Notes: generated by a model from the letters alone, not told the origin. A stretch of 64,000 nt of DNA from Neobacillus sp. PS3-12 (GCF_030915385.1 NZ_CP133268.1:4810001-4874000); one strand, 5' to 3'. Numbered from the stretch's first letter, positions 36,294 through 46,411 are shown. Translations and numbers: made by a program.

Positions 36294-39200
36294 ATGAATA
36301 AGTCAGCATTGAAGACCTTTGCAACCTGTGCCAGAAAAGAACTTTTAAAAAAAATTGAAGCAAAGGCTTTGAAAATCGGGATAACCGAAGTCAACATAAA
36401 AAAAGCCCATATTGAAAGTTCAGATGCAATCTTTATAGATGGCAGGCAGCTTTCAAAAGAAGAGAAAATTCAAAGGGATCAATTAATTTCCCGTATCAAA
36501 CAAAATGGATACAGACAAGTGTTGGAAGAAGTGGCTTATACATGGTTTAACCGTTTTACCGCATTACGATTTATGGAAGTAAACGACTATCTGCCAACAG
36601 GTGTAAAGGTACTATCTTCTTCTAATCAGGATAGTGCCGATCCCGACATGATCAATGAGGCATTAGCGTTGGATTTGGAAATGAATAAAGAATATGTTTA
36701 TGAAATGAAATTAAACAATCAAACTGAAGAGTTATTCAAGTATTTAATCATTAAACATTGTAATGATCTGAATAAATATCTTCCATTTATGTTTGAAACC
36801 ATTGATGATTTTACAGAGATTCTCTTTCCAGAAGGGTTGCTAGCTAAAGATTCGTTTATTCGCCAAATGACGGATATTGAATTTATTCCAGAAGAAAATT
36901 GGCAGGATGTCGAAATCATTGGCTGGTTATACCAATTTTATATTTCAGAAGAAAAGGATCGAGTTTTTACAAATCTGAAGAAAAATATTAAGGTGACAAA
37001 AGAAACTCTTCCTGCAGCCACACAACTATTTACACCAAATTGGATTGTAAAATACTTGGTACAAAATTCACTAGGCCGAATTTGGCTGGAAAGTTATTCG
37101 GATAGTTCATTGAAGAAGGATATGAACTATTACTTGGATGAAGCAGGGCAAGATGAAGTGACCCTTGAAGAACTTGAAAGAATTCGTTATAAAAATGTGA
37201 ATCCAGAGGAGATTACGCTCCTCGACCCGTGTTGCGGAAGTGGACATATCCTTGTTTATGCCTTTGATTTGTTCTATGAAATGTATTTCGAAAAGGGCTA
37301 TCTTGATAGAGAGATTCCGAAATTAATTTTAGAAAAGAATTTATTTGGTTTAGATGTGGATGAAAGGGCAATTCAATTAGCTTCCTTTGCTGTTTTGATG
37401 AAAGCAAGGGGAAAATATAGAAGGGTTTTTGATCAAGATATCAATCTAAATATATGTTCTATTCAAGAAAGTAATTGGATTACTGACAATTTAATTGAAA
37501 AATTGTCCGATCGTAATAATCAGATAAAAGATATGATAGTACAAATCCGGAAATACCTTCATAGATGCTAAAGAATATGGATCATTGCTTCATTTAAACC
37601 ATTTGAAATTCGATATTATTGAAGATCGTCTCCAAAACTTTTTGGAAGAGCAGACCGATTTAATAGGATTAATTGAAAAAGACATAATGAGGGAAAGGTT
37701 ACCAAGCATTATTAAACAATCGAAAATGTTAAGTCTAAACTATGATGTTGTTTGTACAAATCCACCTTATATGGGGATAAGCAATATGAGCAACAAATTG
37801 AAGAAGTTTGTTCAAAACAACTTTGAGAATAGTAAAGCTGATCTTTATGCCACATTTATTGAATGGGCATTATTACATACTAAGCAAAATGGTTATTGTA
37901 GTCTTGTAACCATGCATTCATGGTTTTTCTTAAGTTCTTTTGAGACAATGCGAAGATCTCTGTTGGAGAAATCAACTTTTAAATCCATTCTCCATTTAGG
38001 TATGGAAGCATTTGAGGGCATCATTGGAAAAGTGGTTCAAACGGCGGCATTCATTATCCAAAATACACATATTGAGCAGTATACTCCTATAGGAATTCGT
38101 TTAGTAGATTTTTATGATGCGAGAAAATATGAAAAAGAAACCCAATTTTTTAATCCGGAAAACAAATTTAACACAATTAAACAGGATGATTTTGGGAAAA
38201 TACCTGGTAGTCCAATTGCCTATTGGATTAGTAAAAAAGAGGTTGAGCTTTTTGAAAGTAGCCCTAAAATTGGAGACTTCTACGATGCAAAGGGTGGAAT
38301 GACAAGTGGCAATAATGAATTATTTTTAAGATATTGGCATGAAGTCGATTACAACAAAATAGGAAAATATTTATCCAAAGAAGCAGCTGTACAAAGTGAT
38401 TTTGTCTGGTTTCCATACAATAAGGGCGGGAATTTTCGTAAGTGGTATGGAAATATAAATCACGTAATAAATTGGTATAAAGATGGTAGTGTTATTAAAG
38501 ATTACAAGCAAAAACAACGTCAAAATAATCCCAATTATAATGTCGCCATTGCAGCTTTATCAAGTATGTTCAAATCTCAAATATCATGGTCATTAGTCAC
38601 TTCAAGTACTTTTAGTGCAAGGTATTACCAAGAGGGGTTCTTATTTGATGTTTCTGGATCTTCTTTAATTGTAGATAAAAAAGATGATGAATATTTTTTA
38701 TTAGGTTTGTTAAACTCGAATATTTCAAAGCGGCATCTTAATATTTTAAATCCAACCATTAATTATCAGCCAGGCAACATAAAAGATCTTATTTTTATAA
38801 AAGCTCAAGAAGAAGAAATCAATGAACTTGTATCAAAAAGTATTTCAATTTCACGTGCCGACTGGGATTCTTTTGAAACGTCTTGGGACTTTAAAATCCA
38901 CCCTTTGACAGCCTGTCAAGATAGAGCAATTCCCAGAAGGTTACAGGAGCTTTTTGAGCATAGAAGTACTTTTACCAAAGAAAAATTCAATCAAATTAAA
39001 GCCCAAGAAGAAGAAATGAATCGTCGCTTTCTTGACATATATGGTCTTCAAGGTGAGATAACACCAGATGTTTCTGATAAAGAAATTACTTTATATATAG
39101 CTGAACGAGAGACAGAGATAAAATCATTCATTTCTTATGCAATAGGATGTATGTTTGGCCGATACTCCCTTGACGAAGAAGGTCTTATATATGCTGGTGG

Positions 39201-39822
39201 AGAGTTTGATCCTAACAAGTATCAAAAGTATCAGGCGGTAGAGGATAACATCCTACCAATCGTTCAGGGATTATATTTTGAAGATGATATCGTTTCAAGG
39301 TTTATTGATTTTATTAGAGTGACCTTTGGTGAAGAAACTTTAGCGGAAAACCTTGATTTTATTGCGGATGCACTTGGAAAGAAAAAAGGAGAAGTAGCGA
39401 AAGAAACAATAAGACGCTATTTCTTAAATGATTTCTTCAAGGATCATATTCAAACCTATAAAAAGAGGCCAATCTATTGGCTGTTTACTTCTGGTAAGGA
39501 AAAGGCATTTAATTGTTTCATTTACTTGCATCGTTATGAAAAGACAACAATATCTCGGATTCGGACTGATTATTTGCACGAATGTCAACTCCGCCTTGAT
39601 GCTGAGAAGAAGGATTTGCTGAGCATTATTGAAGGTGATTATTCAACTAAAGAAATGAGTAATGCTAAAAAAGAATTAAAGACATTAGAGAAGAAGATCG
39701 AAGAGTTAAAAGAGTATGATGAATTGTTGCACCACATGGCCGATATGAAAATTGAGCTTGATTTGGATGACGGTGTGGCAGTCAATTATGAAAAGTTTAA
39801 AGGACTTGTAGCAAAAATATAA
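36294..39822 (+). pseudogene. Second pglX paralogue, interrupted by a one-base insertion
   Basis: Close paralogue of the PglX at 27783. The first frame (36294-37571) covers the N-terminus and motif I D-P-C-C-G-S-G-H at residues 311-318. The second frame (to 39822) carries motif IV N-P-P-Y (37759-37770), the recognition region and the full C-terminus. Removing one A from the run at 37543-37545 joins them as ...M-I-V-Q-S-G-N-T-F-I-D-A-K-E-Y-G-S and gives 1175 residues, near the 1184 of copy 1. Motif I carries C-C where copy 1 has A-M. The Shine-Dalgarno region (GGGAGATGTT) and downstream hairpin also match copy 1, so the duplicated unit is the whole cistron. A terminator just upstream suggests it is poorly expressed. 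Confidence 0.9.
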
Positions 39823-39833
39823 GACAGTGATGA

Positions 39834-39868
39834 GGATTACCGGTATTGGCTGGTATATCCTTTTTTTT
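39834..39868 (+). terminator. Intrinsic terminator after pglX copy 2
   Basis: GGATTACC (39834-39841) pairs with GGTATATCC (39852-39860) with a bulge, followed by eight T residues. Sequence and position match the hairpin after pglX copy 1, but the T tract here is strong. Confidence 0.8.
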
Positions 39869-39905
39869 ACCCACTAAAAAATCTAATCCGCTTGTATCCT
39901 ATGAA

Positions 39906-40175
39906 ACGTTAATAAAAATCTTTTCGTAAGCGGTTTCTGAGACGGTTTACTTTTTTTATTTTCAAAAAGAATTAATAAACTTATATAAACTATGAAAGTG
40001 GTTTTAATACGAATATGATAGTGATGTAACAAGGGAACACGAACATTGCAAGACTTGCAATAAAAATGGAATCGCTTTCTACGATGTTGGAGAAAGAGCT
40101 ATGTGCATAAAAGGTCCCAAAGGAAAAAAGCTGAAAAAACTACACTTTCAAGTGCAGCGTGATAAAGTAAATTAA
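39906..40175 (+). pseudogene. Internal-deletion remnant of a second kdgT gene
   Basis: Positions 39906 to about 40095 closely match the leader of the intact kdgT gene (43497-43690), including the hairpin with a T run. From about 40097 to 40175 the sequence matches the last codons and 3' flank of kdgT (44655-44735). The whole coding body between is missing, and the join follows TTGGAGAAA. The cre-like core has decayed (TG in place of CG). It is a relic of a former duplicate. Nothing else is seen between pglX2 and the malic enzyme gene apart from the terminator at 40201. Confidence 0.85.
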
Positions 40176-40200
40176 TAATCACTAGGAGTTGAAGGTATAA

Positions 40201-40237
40201 CAAAGCAGCCAGCTATTTTACTGTCTGCTTTGTTTTT
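40201..40237 (+). terminator. Intrinsic terminator after the kdgT remnant
   Basis: CAAAGCAG (40201-40208) pairs with CTGCTTTG (40225-40232), followed by five T residues. Confidence 0.8.
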
Positions 40238-40319
40238 GTCACAAAAAAAGGTCATTCATTAAGAAACTAGATTCATAAGGATCATGTTATCGACATTTAG
40301 ATAGAAAGAAGGAAACACC

Positions 40320-42068
40320 ATGAATGAGAATGTTATTATTACAACATTAAAAGGAAAAGATGTTCTTTCCAATCCTTTTTTGAATAAAGGAACGGCTTTT
40401 ACGAAAGCAGAAAGGGAAGACCTTGGACTCGACGGTTTGTTACCGCCACAAGTGGTCACTCTTGAGGAGCAAGTAAAGAGGGTCTATGAACAATATTCGA
40501 TGCGGACTACGGATCTGTTCAAAAACGGAGTGCTTTATGATTTATACAACCGTAATGTTGTTCTGTTTTACCGTCTTTTGAAAGATCACTTAGCAGAAAT
40601 GCTGCCAATCATCTACACTCCTACTGTTGGTGAAGCGATCCAGTTATACTCCCATAGTTACCGCCGTCCAGGTGGCTTATATCTTTCTATTGATGATCCA
40701 GCGGGCATTGAAAAGGCATTTTCTAACCTTGGACAGCCAAAAAATGGCATCGATTTAATCGTCGTTACCGACTCTGAAAGTATTTTGGGGATTGGGGACC
40801 AAGGGGTAGGCGGTATTAATATTGCGATTGGTAAACTTGCCGTGTACACAGCGGCAGCTGGTATTGATCCAAGCCGTGTTCTGCCAGTCGTATTGGATGT
40901 TGGTACGAACAATCAGGCTTTAATTAACGATCCTATCTATATCGGCAACAAATTCCCGCGTGTCCGTGGTGAGCGCTATGATCAATTCATTGATTTATTT
41001 GTTCAGACTGCAAGAAGATTCTTTCCAGGGGTTCTTCTTCACTGGGAGGACCTTGGCAATGTGAATGCACGCATGATTTTGGACAAATACGGTGACGAAA
41101 TCCTTACCTTCAACGATGACATCCAGGGAACAGGTGCTGTTACTCTTGCTGGAATTATGTCTGCTTTGAAAGTGACAGGAGAATCTCTGAAGGATCAGCG
41201 CATAGTTGTTTTTGGACCAGGGGCAGCTGGCCTCGGGAACGCAGACCAAATGGTAGATGCCATGGTTCTTGAAGGACTAACAAGAGAAGAAGCTTATGAA
41301 CGTTTCTGGCCTATTGACTTTAGGGGATTACTTACAGATGAAACACCCGATGTTCTGAAATTCCAAATACCTTATGTAAGGAAAACAGATGAAGTTAAGG
41401 ACTGGACTAGGAATGAGAATGGGATCCTTTCATTAATGGAAGTAGTTAAGAGGGTGAAGCCAACGATCCTGATTGGTACATCCGGACAAGCTGGTGCCTT
41501 TACTGAAGAAATTGTTAAAGAAATGGCAGAGAACGCCCCGCGTCCAATCATCATGCCTATGTCCAATCCTACTTCTCTTGCAGAGGCAGTGCCGGAAAAT
41601 CTGATCAAATGGACAGATGGCAAGGCTCTCATTGCAACCGGAAGCCCGTTTGCCAATGTAGAATACAAAGGTGTTTCCTATGAAATAGGGCAGTCAAATA
41701 ATGCATTTGTATTCCCTGGCCTGGGCCTTGGCGCCATTGTTACAAAAGCTAAAGTAATCTCAAAAGGGATGTTCGCAGCAGCTGCTTATGCAGTTGCAAG
41801 AATGACGGATACCAGTACACCTGGTGCATCTCTGCTGCCATCCATTGAAAAACTTCATGAAGTCTCAAAATACGTAGCCATTGAAGTAGCCAATGCTGCC
41901 ATATTTGAAGGGATTGCAAGGACAGATATCCAAGATGTTGAGCAAGCGATTGAGGATGCTATGTGGATACCTGAGTATAAGGAAGTCAAGAGTATGGGTA
42001 TTTGGACAAACTTGATGTATTATCAAGACAAAGAAACAGTAACAATAAGTGTTAGCTGTCAGGATTAA
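40320..42068 (+). CDS. maeA: NAD-dependent malic enzyme
   Basis: Oxidatively decarboxylates malate to pyruvate with NAD+, cytoplasmic, 582 residues. The family blocks are Y-T-P-T-V-G near residue 99, V-V-T-D-S-E-S-I-L-G-I-G-D-Q-G (catalytic metal/malate region), F-N-D-D-I-Q-G-T-G and the NAD-binding G-P-G-A-A-G-L-G. This is the long bacterial/eukaryotic type found as MaeA/YwkA in B. subtilis. The start ATG at 40320 has AGAAAGAAGGAAA upstream. No malate transporter or two-component sensor adjoins it. Confidence 0.95.
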   Translation: MNENVIITTLKGKDVLSNPFLNKGTAFTKAEREDLGLDGLLPPQVVTLEEQVKRVYEQYSMRTTDLFKNGVLYDLYNRNVVLFYRLLKDHLAEMLPIIYTPTVGEAIQLYSHSYRRPGGLYLSIDDPAGIEKAFSNLGQPKNGIDLIVVTDSESILGIGDQGVGGINIAIGKLAVYTAAAGIDPSRVLPVVLDVGTNNQALINDPIYIGNKFPRVRGERYDQFIDLFVQTARRFFPGVLLHWEDLGNVNARMILDKYGDEILTFNDDIQGTGAVTLAGIMSALKVTGESLKDQRIVVFGPGAAGLGNADQMVDAMVLEGLTREEAYERFWPIDFRGLLTDETPDVLKFQIPYVRKTDEVKDWTRNENGILSLMEVVKRVKPTILIGTSGQAGAFTEEIVKEMAENAPRPIIMPMSNPTSLAEAVPENLIKWTDGKALIATGSPFANVEYKGVSYEIGQSNNAFVFPGLGLGAIVTKAKVISKGMFAAAAYAVARMTDTSTPGASLLPSIEKLHEVSKYVAIEVANAAIFEGIARTDIQDVEQAIEDAMWIPEYKEVKSMGIWTNLMYYQDKETVTISVSCQD

Positions 42069-42105
42069 AAAATTTTTTGATCTTGTTTAGTAAGTCATAT
42101 AAAAG

Positions 42106-42144
42106 CCTCAAAACCTTTGGTAGTTAAGGTTCTGAGGTTTTTTT
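42106..42144 (+). terminator. Intrinsic terminator of maeA
   Basis: CCTCAAAACCTT (42106-42117) pairs with AAGGTTCTGAGG (42126-42137), followed by seven T residues. Confidence 0.85.
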
Positions 42145-42274
42145 ATGCAGCTGCGGAACTTGTTAGAAATGTTGAACCTACGTAAAATAAACATAGAAAT
42201 ACTCATATTGAATAGAAATACACTAAGTTAAAAGTGGGGAAGTAGGATCAATTCGGAAAGGAATGAATGGGTGG

Positions 42275-43393
42275 ATGCAACACATTTATTTAGACTACAA
42301 TGCCAGTACTCCTCTGGCACCAGAAGTAATCGATGCCATGATGCCGTTGCTGCATGATTTTTATGGAAATCCGTCAGCGCTTCATTGGGCCGGGGTGCCA
42401 GTGAAAGAATTACTGCAGAATGCTAGGGAACAGGTTGCCGGCCAGATTGGCTGTACTCCAGGGGAAATCATCTTTACGAGTGGAGGAAGTGAAGCCAATA
42501 ACCTGGCATTAAAAGGCTTTTATTTTAAAAATAAGAATAAAGGCAATCATATCATTACATCGAAAATCGAACATCCTGCTGTAATGAACCCTTGCAAATT
42601 CCTCGAGAGAATGGGAGCAAGAGTCACCTATGCTGGGGTTGATTCATTCGGACGAGTATCACTTGAAGAAATTGAAAGAGCCATCACAAAAGACACGATT
42701 CTAATTTCAATTATGCATTCCAATAATGAAACCGGCACCCTACAGCCCATTTACGAGATTGGAAAATTGGCTGAAAGGTACGGAATCGCCTTCCATACCG
42801 ATGCCTCCCAATCAGTCGGGAAAGTGCCTGTCAATGTTAACGAGTTACATGTCGATATGCTGACTATTGCCTGCCATAAGCTATATGCCCCAAAAGGAAT
42901 TGGTGCGCTATATAAGAAAGAAGGAATCCAACTTGAACCGTTAATCCATGGGGCGGGCCATGAATTTGGGCTGCGGGCGGGGACAGAAAACACCTTATTG
43001 GCAGTCGGCCTCGGGAAAGCATGTGAAATCGCCGGGAATCAGGTGAAAAATAGGGCACTTAAGGAACTGACCGACTACTTTTGGAGAAAGCTAAAAGAAG
43101 AGTTTGGTGAACTAGTTCAGTTAAACGGGCATCCGGAGGAGCGCCTGCCCAATACCTTGAATGTAAGCTTTGTCAACATGATAGGGCAGGATTTGCTCTC
43201 GGCCATTCCAATGCTTGCGGCCTCAACCGGTTCAGCCTGTCATGCCGGTAGTATCGAATTATCGCCAGTATTAAAAGAAATGGCTGTTCCCGAAGAGGTA
43301 GGGATGGGGGCCATCCGCTTTAGTTTGGGCAGGAATACAAATAAGGATGAAATTGATCAGGTATTGAAATGGTTAAAAGAAACGATTAAATAA
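42275..43393 (+). CDS. Cysteine desulfurase-family aminotransferase (NifS/IscS type)
   Basis: Pyridoxal-phosphate enzyme of about 372 residues that removes sulfur from cysteine for iron-sulfur clusters or thio-modification. Seen: Y-L-D-Y-N-A-S-T-P at the start, F-T-S-G-G-S-E-A-N-N, H-T-D-A-S-Q-S-V-G-K, and the PLP lysine in A-C-H-K-L-Y-A-P-K-G. The catalytic-cysteine loop reads S-T-G-S-A-C-H-A-G. No scaffold, MnmA or ThiI gene is next to it, so its sulfur acceptor is unknown. The start at 42275 (M-Q-H-I-Y-L-D-Y) fits the family N-terminus; an in-frame ATG at 42263 is possible but almost touches its ribosome binding site. Confidence 0.88.
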   Translation: MQHIYLDYNASTPLAPEVIDAMMPLLHDFYGNPSALHWAGVPVKELLQNAREQVAGQIGCTPGEIIFTSGGSEANNLALKGFYFKNKNKGNHIITSKIEHPAVMNPCKFLERMGARVTYAGVDSFGRVSLEEIERAITKDTILISIMHSNNETGTLQPIYEIGKLAERYGIAFHTDASQSVGKVPVNVNELHVDMLTIACHKLYAPKGIGALYKKEGIQLEPLIHGAGHEFGLRAGTENTLLAVGLGKACEIAGNQVKNRALKELTDYFWRKLKEEFGELVQLNGHPEERLPNTLNVSFVNMIGQDLLSAIPMLAASTGSACHAGSIELSPVLKEMAVPEEVGMGAIRFSLGRNTNKDEIDQVLKWLKETIK

Positions 43394-43400
43394 AGATCAT

Positions 43401-43435
43401 AAGGACAACAGCTGGAATGAAACTGTTGTCCTTTT
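43401..43435 (+). terminator. Intrinsic terminator of the desulfurase gene
   Basis: AAGGACAACAG (43401-43411) pairs with CTGTTGTCCTT (43423-43433) and continues into T-rich sequence. Confidence 0.85.
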
Positions 43436-43518
43436 CATTTAATAGAACTGCAAATGGGTTGCAAAAGGAGATGGTTATTTTAATAAAACCATACAAAAAA
43501 CTTAATAAAATTCTTTTT

Positions 43519-43599
43519 GTAAGCGGTTTTTAAGACGGCTTACTTTTTTTATTTTCAAAAAGAATTAATAAACTTATATAAACTATGAAAACGGTTTTA
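43519..43599 (+). promoter_or_regulatory. Leader hairpin and cre-like site before kdgT
   Basis: GTAAGC (43519-43524) pairs with GCTTAC (43538-43543), extended inside by GTTTT/AAGAC and followed by seven T residues. The kdgT remnant keeps the same structure with changed bases, including a G-T pair. At 43586-43599, TGAAAACGGTTTTA matches the CcpA cre consensus at all but one position, suggesting glucose repression of kdgT. Confidence 0.55.
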
Positions 43600-43748
43600 A
43601 TACGAATATGATAGACATGTAACAAAGGGGCACTAAAACATAGTAAGACTTGAAATAAAACTGAAATCGCTTTCTGCAAATATTGGAGAAATTGGTAAAA
43701 GTAAGATTTATTTACAAGACTTAAAAACTTTTTACAGGGGGATTCAAT

Positions 43749-44720
43749 ATGCAAATTCCAATTAAGAAAACGCTTGATAAAATTCCAGGCGGTCTAATGG
43801 TTGTTCCATTATTTTTAGGGGTATTAACGAATACATTTTTCCCACAATTTTTAAAGATTGGTAGTTTTACAACGGCATTATTCAGTAAAGACGCATCATC
43901 AACCATTTTGGCATGTTTTATGTTTTTAATTGGTTCACAAATTAACTTCAAATTAGCACCAAAGGCATTAAAAAAAGGTGCAATATTAATATCAGGAAAA
44001 TTTATCGTAGGTGCTGGTATTGGTTTAGGTGTAGCGGCGATTTTTGGACCTGCCGGCGTACTAGGATTATCACCATTAGCCATCCTTGCAGGGTTATTAA
44101 ATGCTAACGGTGGATTATATGCATCTCTTGCTTCATCATATGGTGATGAAACCGATGTAGGGGCGTATGCGTTATTTTCCTTAAAAGATGGTCCATTTTT
44201 CACATTAGTTGCATTAGGTGCATCAGGCCTTGCCTCTATTCCTTTTCAAACATTTTTAGGCGTAATCATTCCAATCGTAATCGGAATGATTTTAGGAAAT
44301 ATTGATCCTGAAATGAGAAAGTTCCTTGGAAGCAGTAAATTATTATTAATCCCATTCTTCTCCTTCCCATTAGGTGCAGGGATGAATCTTTCAACGATTA
44401 TCCAAGCTGGAGGTCCTGGCATACTACTAGGAATAATCGCTTCAGTCACTGGAATTGGAGCTTACGTACTTTTGAAACTATTTAAAGAAAATCCAATACC
44501 TGGTTTAGGAACAGGGTCAACTGCAGGAAATGCTGTAGCTACACCGATTGTTGTTGCAGCAGCAGATCACTCCTTATCTTCAGTAGCACAAGCAGCTACT
44601 GCACAAGTTGCAGCAGCATGTGTAATTTCAGCAATCATTTGTCCGATTATTGTTAGCTATGTGCATAAAAGGTCCCTAAGGAAAAAAGCTGAAAAAACTA
44701 CACTTTCAAGTGCAGCGTAA
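43749..44720 (+). CDS. kdgT: 2-keto-3-deoxygluconate permease
   Basis: Proton-coupled importer of 2-keto-3-deoxygluconate, a pectin/hexuronate breakdown product; 323 residues, about ten hydrophobic helices. The N-terminus I-P-G-G-L-M-V-V-P-L-F-L-G and the blocks N-A-N-G-G-L-Y and G-T-G-S-T-A-G-N-A-V-A-T-P are characteristic of KdgT. The gene has its own leader and terminator and is not followed by kdgK or kdgA, so catabolic genes must lie elsewhere. The ribosome binding site is CAGGGGGAT. A deletion remnant of a duplicate lies 3.6 kb upstream. Confidence 0.93.
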   Translation: MQIPIKKTLDKIPGGLMVVPLFLGVLTNTFFPQFLKIGSFTTALFSKDASSTILACFMFLIGSQINFKLAPKALKKGAILISGKFIVGAGIGLGVAAIFGPAGVLGLSPLAILAGLLNANGGLYASLASSYGDETDVGAYALFSLKDGPFFTLVALGASGLASIPFQTFLGVIIPIVIGMILGNIDPEMRKFLGSSKLLLIPFFSFPLGAGMNLSTIIQAGGPGILLGIIASVTGIGAYVLLKLFKENPIPGLGTGSTAGNAVATPIVVAAADHSLSSVAQAATAQVAAACVISAIICPIIVSYVHKRSLRKKAEKTTLSSAA

Positions 44721-44734
44721 TAAAAAGTAATTAC

Positions 44735-44792
44735 AAGTGCAAGGTCCCATACTAAGACATTTTGTCTTTATATGGGACCTTGCACTTTTTTT
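44735..44792 (+). terminator. Strong intrinsic terminator of kdgT
   Basis: AAGTGCAAGGTCCCATA (44735-44751) pairs exactly with TATGGGACCTTGCACTT (44771-44787), followed by T residues. Between 44793 and the next gene (about 250 bases) no further clear signal was found. Confidence 0.92.
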
Positions 44793-45043
44793 AAAAAAGT
44801 TCACAAAAAAGACACATTTGTTGACCTAATCTTGATATATCACTATAATTCAAATATTAAGAAAATAATTTTAAATCGGTCTATTCAGAAAGAAAGGTGA
44901 TTGATAGGAATAGTTTATGTGAGGTGCTATTTTGTGTCTGCACCCGATTTATTCTTTTACTATAATACAAAATGTAAGAGATTTTTTTGGGAACTGTGCG
45001 ACAAATTCAAAAACTTATATTTAAACAACAGGGGGAATTCATA

Positions 45044-46411
45044 ATGGCAGCATTGATCGGGGATCGGTTAAATCAGCTTCCGATTGGGTCAGCTCATAAA
45101 AAGGCAACCGCATTAATTGGTGTTGGCTTATTTTTTGAGTTTTTTGAGGTATTTCTAGCAGGTGTATTATCATCCGTTTTACAGGAAAAGTTCCATATCA
45201 AAACAAACTTAATGCCCCTCCTACTGGGTTCCAGTTTCTTGGGAATGTTTTTGGGGGCCATTTTTCTAAGTGGAATGGCTGACAAGTTTGGAAGAAAAAA
45301 AGTATTTATAACGAATCTTACAATTTATTCTATCGCTTCTTTATTAATAGCGGTTAGTCCTAGCGTAGCCCTTGTTATTCTTTTCCGATTTATAGCAGGA
45401 CTAGGACTTGGATCACAACCAGCACTATGCGATACATTCCTAAGCGAAATTATCCCTGCCGCTAAACGCGGTAAGTATATTGCCTGGGCCTATACACTCT
45501 CGTTTTTGGCTGTTCCAATCGAAGGATTTCTGGCTCGTACCCTTGTTCCTCTTTCTCCATTTGGAATAGATGGCTGGAGATGGATTTTTATAATCGGCGC
45601 AGTTGGATCATTAATTGTTTTTATTGGAGCCCGAAATTTACCAGAGTCGCCACTTTGGTTGGCGTCAGTTGGCCGCATCGCCGAAGCAGAAGCCATTTTT
45701 AAAAAGTTTGCTGGAAATGCTAGCAATCATAAAGCGGAGTTCACACCTTCTGGCCAAAACGCAGCAGGACAGAATGGACAAGAAAAATTGCCTATTTCCG
45801 TTATTTTTAAAAAACCTTATGCAAAAGGTACACTCATGATTTATATTTTTCAAATATTCCAAACAATCGGATACTATGGATTCGGAACACTTGCACCAGT
45901 TGTACTTGCATCAAAGGGGTATACCATTACGCACTCACTTGAGTATGTGGCCTTATCCTTTATCGGATATCCGCTGGGATCGTTGCTTTCGGTTCCATTG
46001 ATGGAACGAATGAATCGGAAATGGCTCGTCGTTCTTGCTGCGTTATGCATGGGTATATTCGGTCTAATGTTTGGTATGGCGAATACACCATCACTCATTA
46101 TTGTTGCCGGCTTTCTGTATACGATTGTTAGTAATATTTTTTCGAATGCATATCATACGCTGCAAGTTGAAATTTTCCCAACAGCGGTTCGGGCCGCTGC
46201 CTCAGGAGGGGCTTATAGCATCAGCCGCTTAATGAGTGGATTAATGCCGTTTATCTTATTGCCAGTATTGCAACATAGTGGTGCTTCTATGATGTTTACG
46301 GTTGTTGCAGGAGCCATGTTCATTGTCATATTGGACGTGGCACTTCTTGCACCAAGGACAACTGGCAGGTCTTTAGAATATTTGGATGAAACAAGTCAAC
46401 TATCAAGTTGA
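45044..46411 (+). CDS. Major facilitator superfamily transporter
   Basis: Twelve-helix transporter of 455 residues in the MFS sugar/aromatic-acid type. The cytoplasmic loop 2-3 motif G-M-A-D-K-F-G-R-K-K and the loop R-N-L-P-E-S-P-L-W-L are visible, the latter typical of the sugar porter and NiaP/aromatic acid groups. The substrate cannot be set from sequence; position after kdgT might suggest a sugar acid, but a terminator separates them. The start at 45044 follows GGGGGAA; an in-frame ATG at 44987 lacks a good site and would add a non-membrane extension. Confidence 0.85.
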   Translation: MAALIGDRLNQLPIGSAHKKATALIGVGLFFEFFEVFLAGVLSSVLQEKFHIKTNLMPLLLGSSFLGMFLGAIFLSGMADKFGRKKVFITNLTIYSIASLLIAVSPSVALVILFRFIAGLGLGSQPALCDTFLSEIIPAAKRGKYIAWAYTLSFLAVPIEGFLARTLVPLSPFGIDGWRWIFIIGAVGSLIVFIGARNLPESPLWLASVGRIAEAEAIFKKFAGNASNHKAEFTPSGQNAAGQNGQEKLPISVIFKKPYAKGTLMIYIFQIFQTIGYYGFGTLAPVVLASKGYTITHSLEYVALSFIGYPLGSLLSVPLMERMNRKWLVVLAALCMGIFGLMFGMANTPSLIIVAGFLYTIVSNIFSNAYHTLQVEIFPTAVRAAASGGAYSISRLMSGLMPFILLPVLQHSGASMMFTVVAGAMFIVILDVALLAPRTTGRSLEYLDETSQLSS

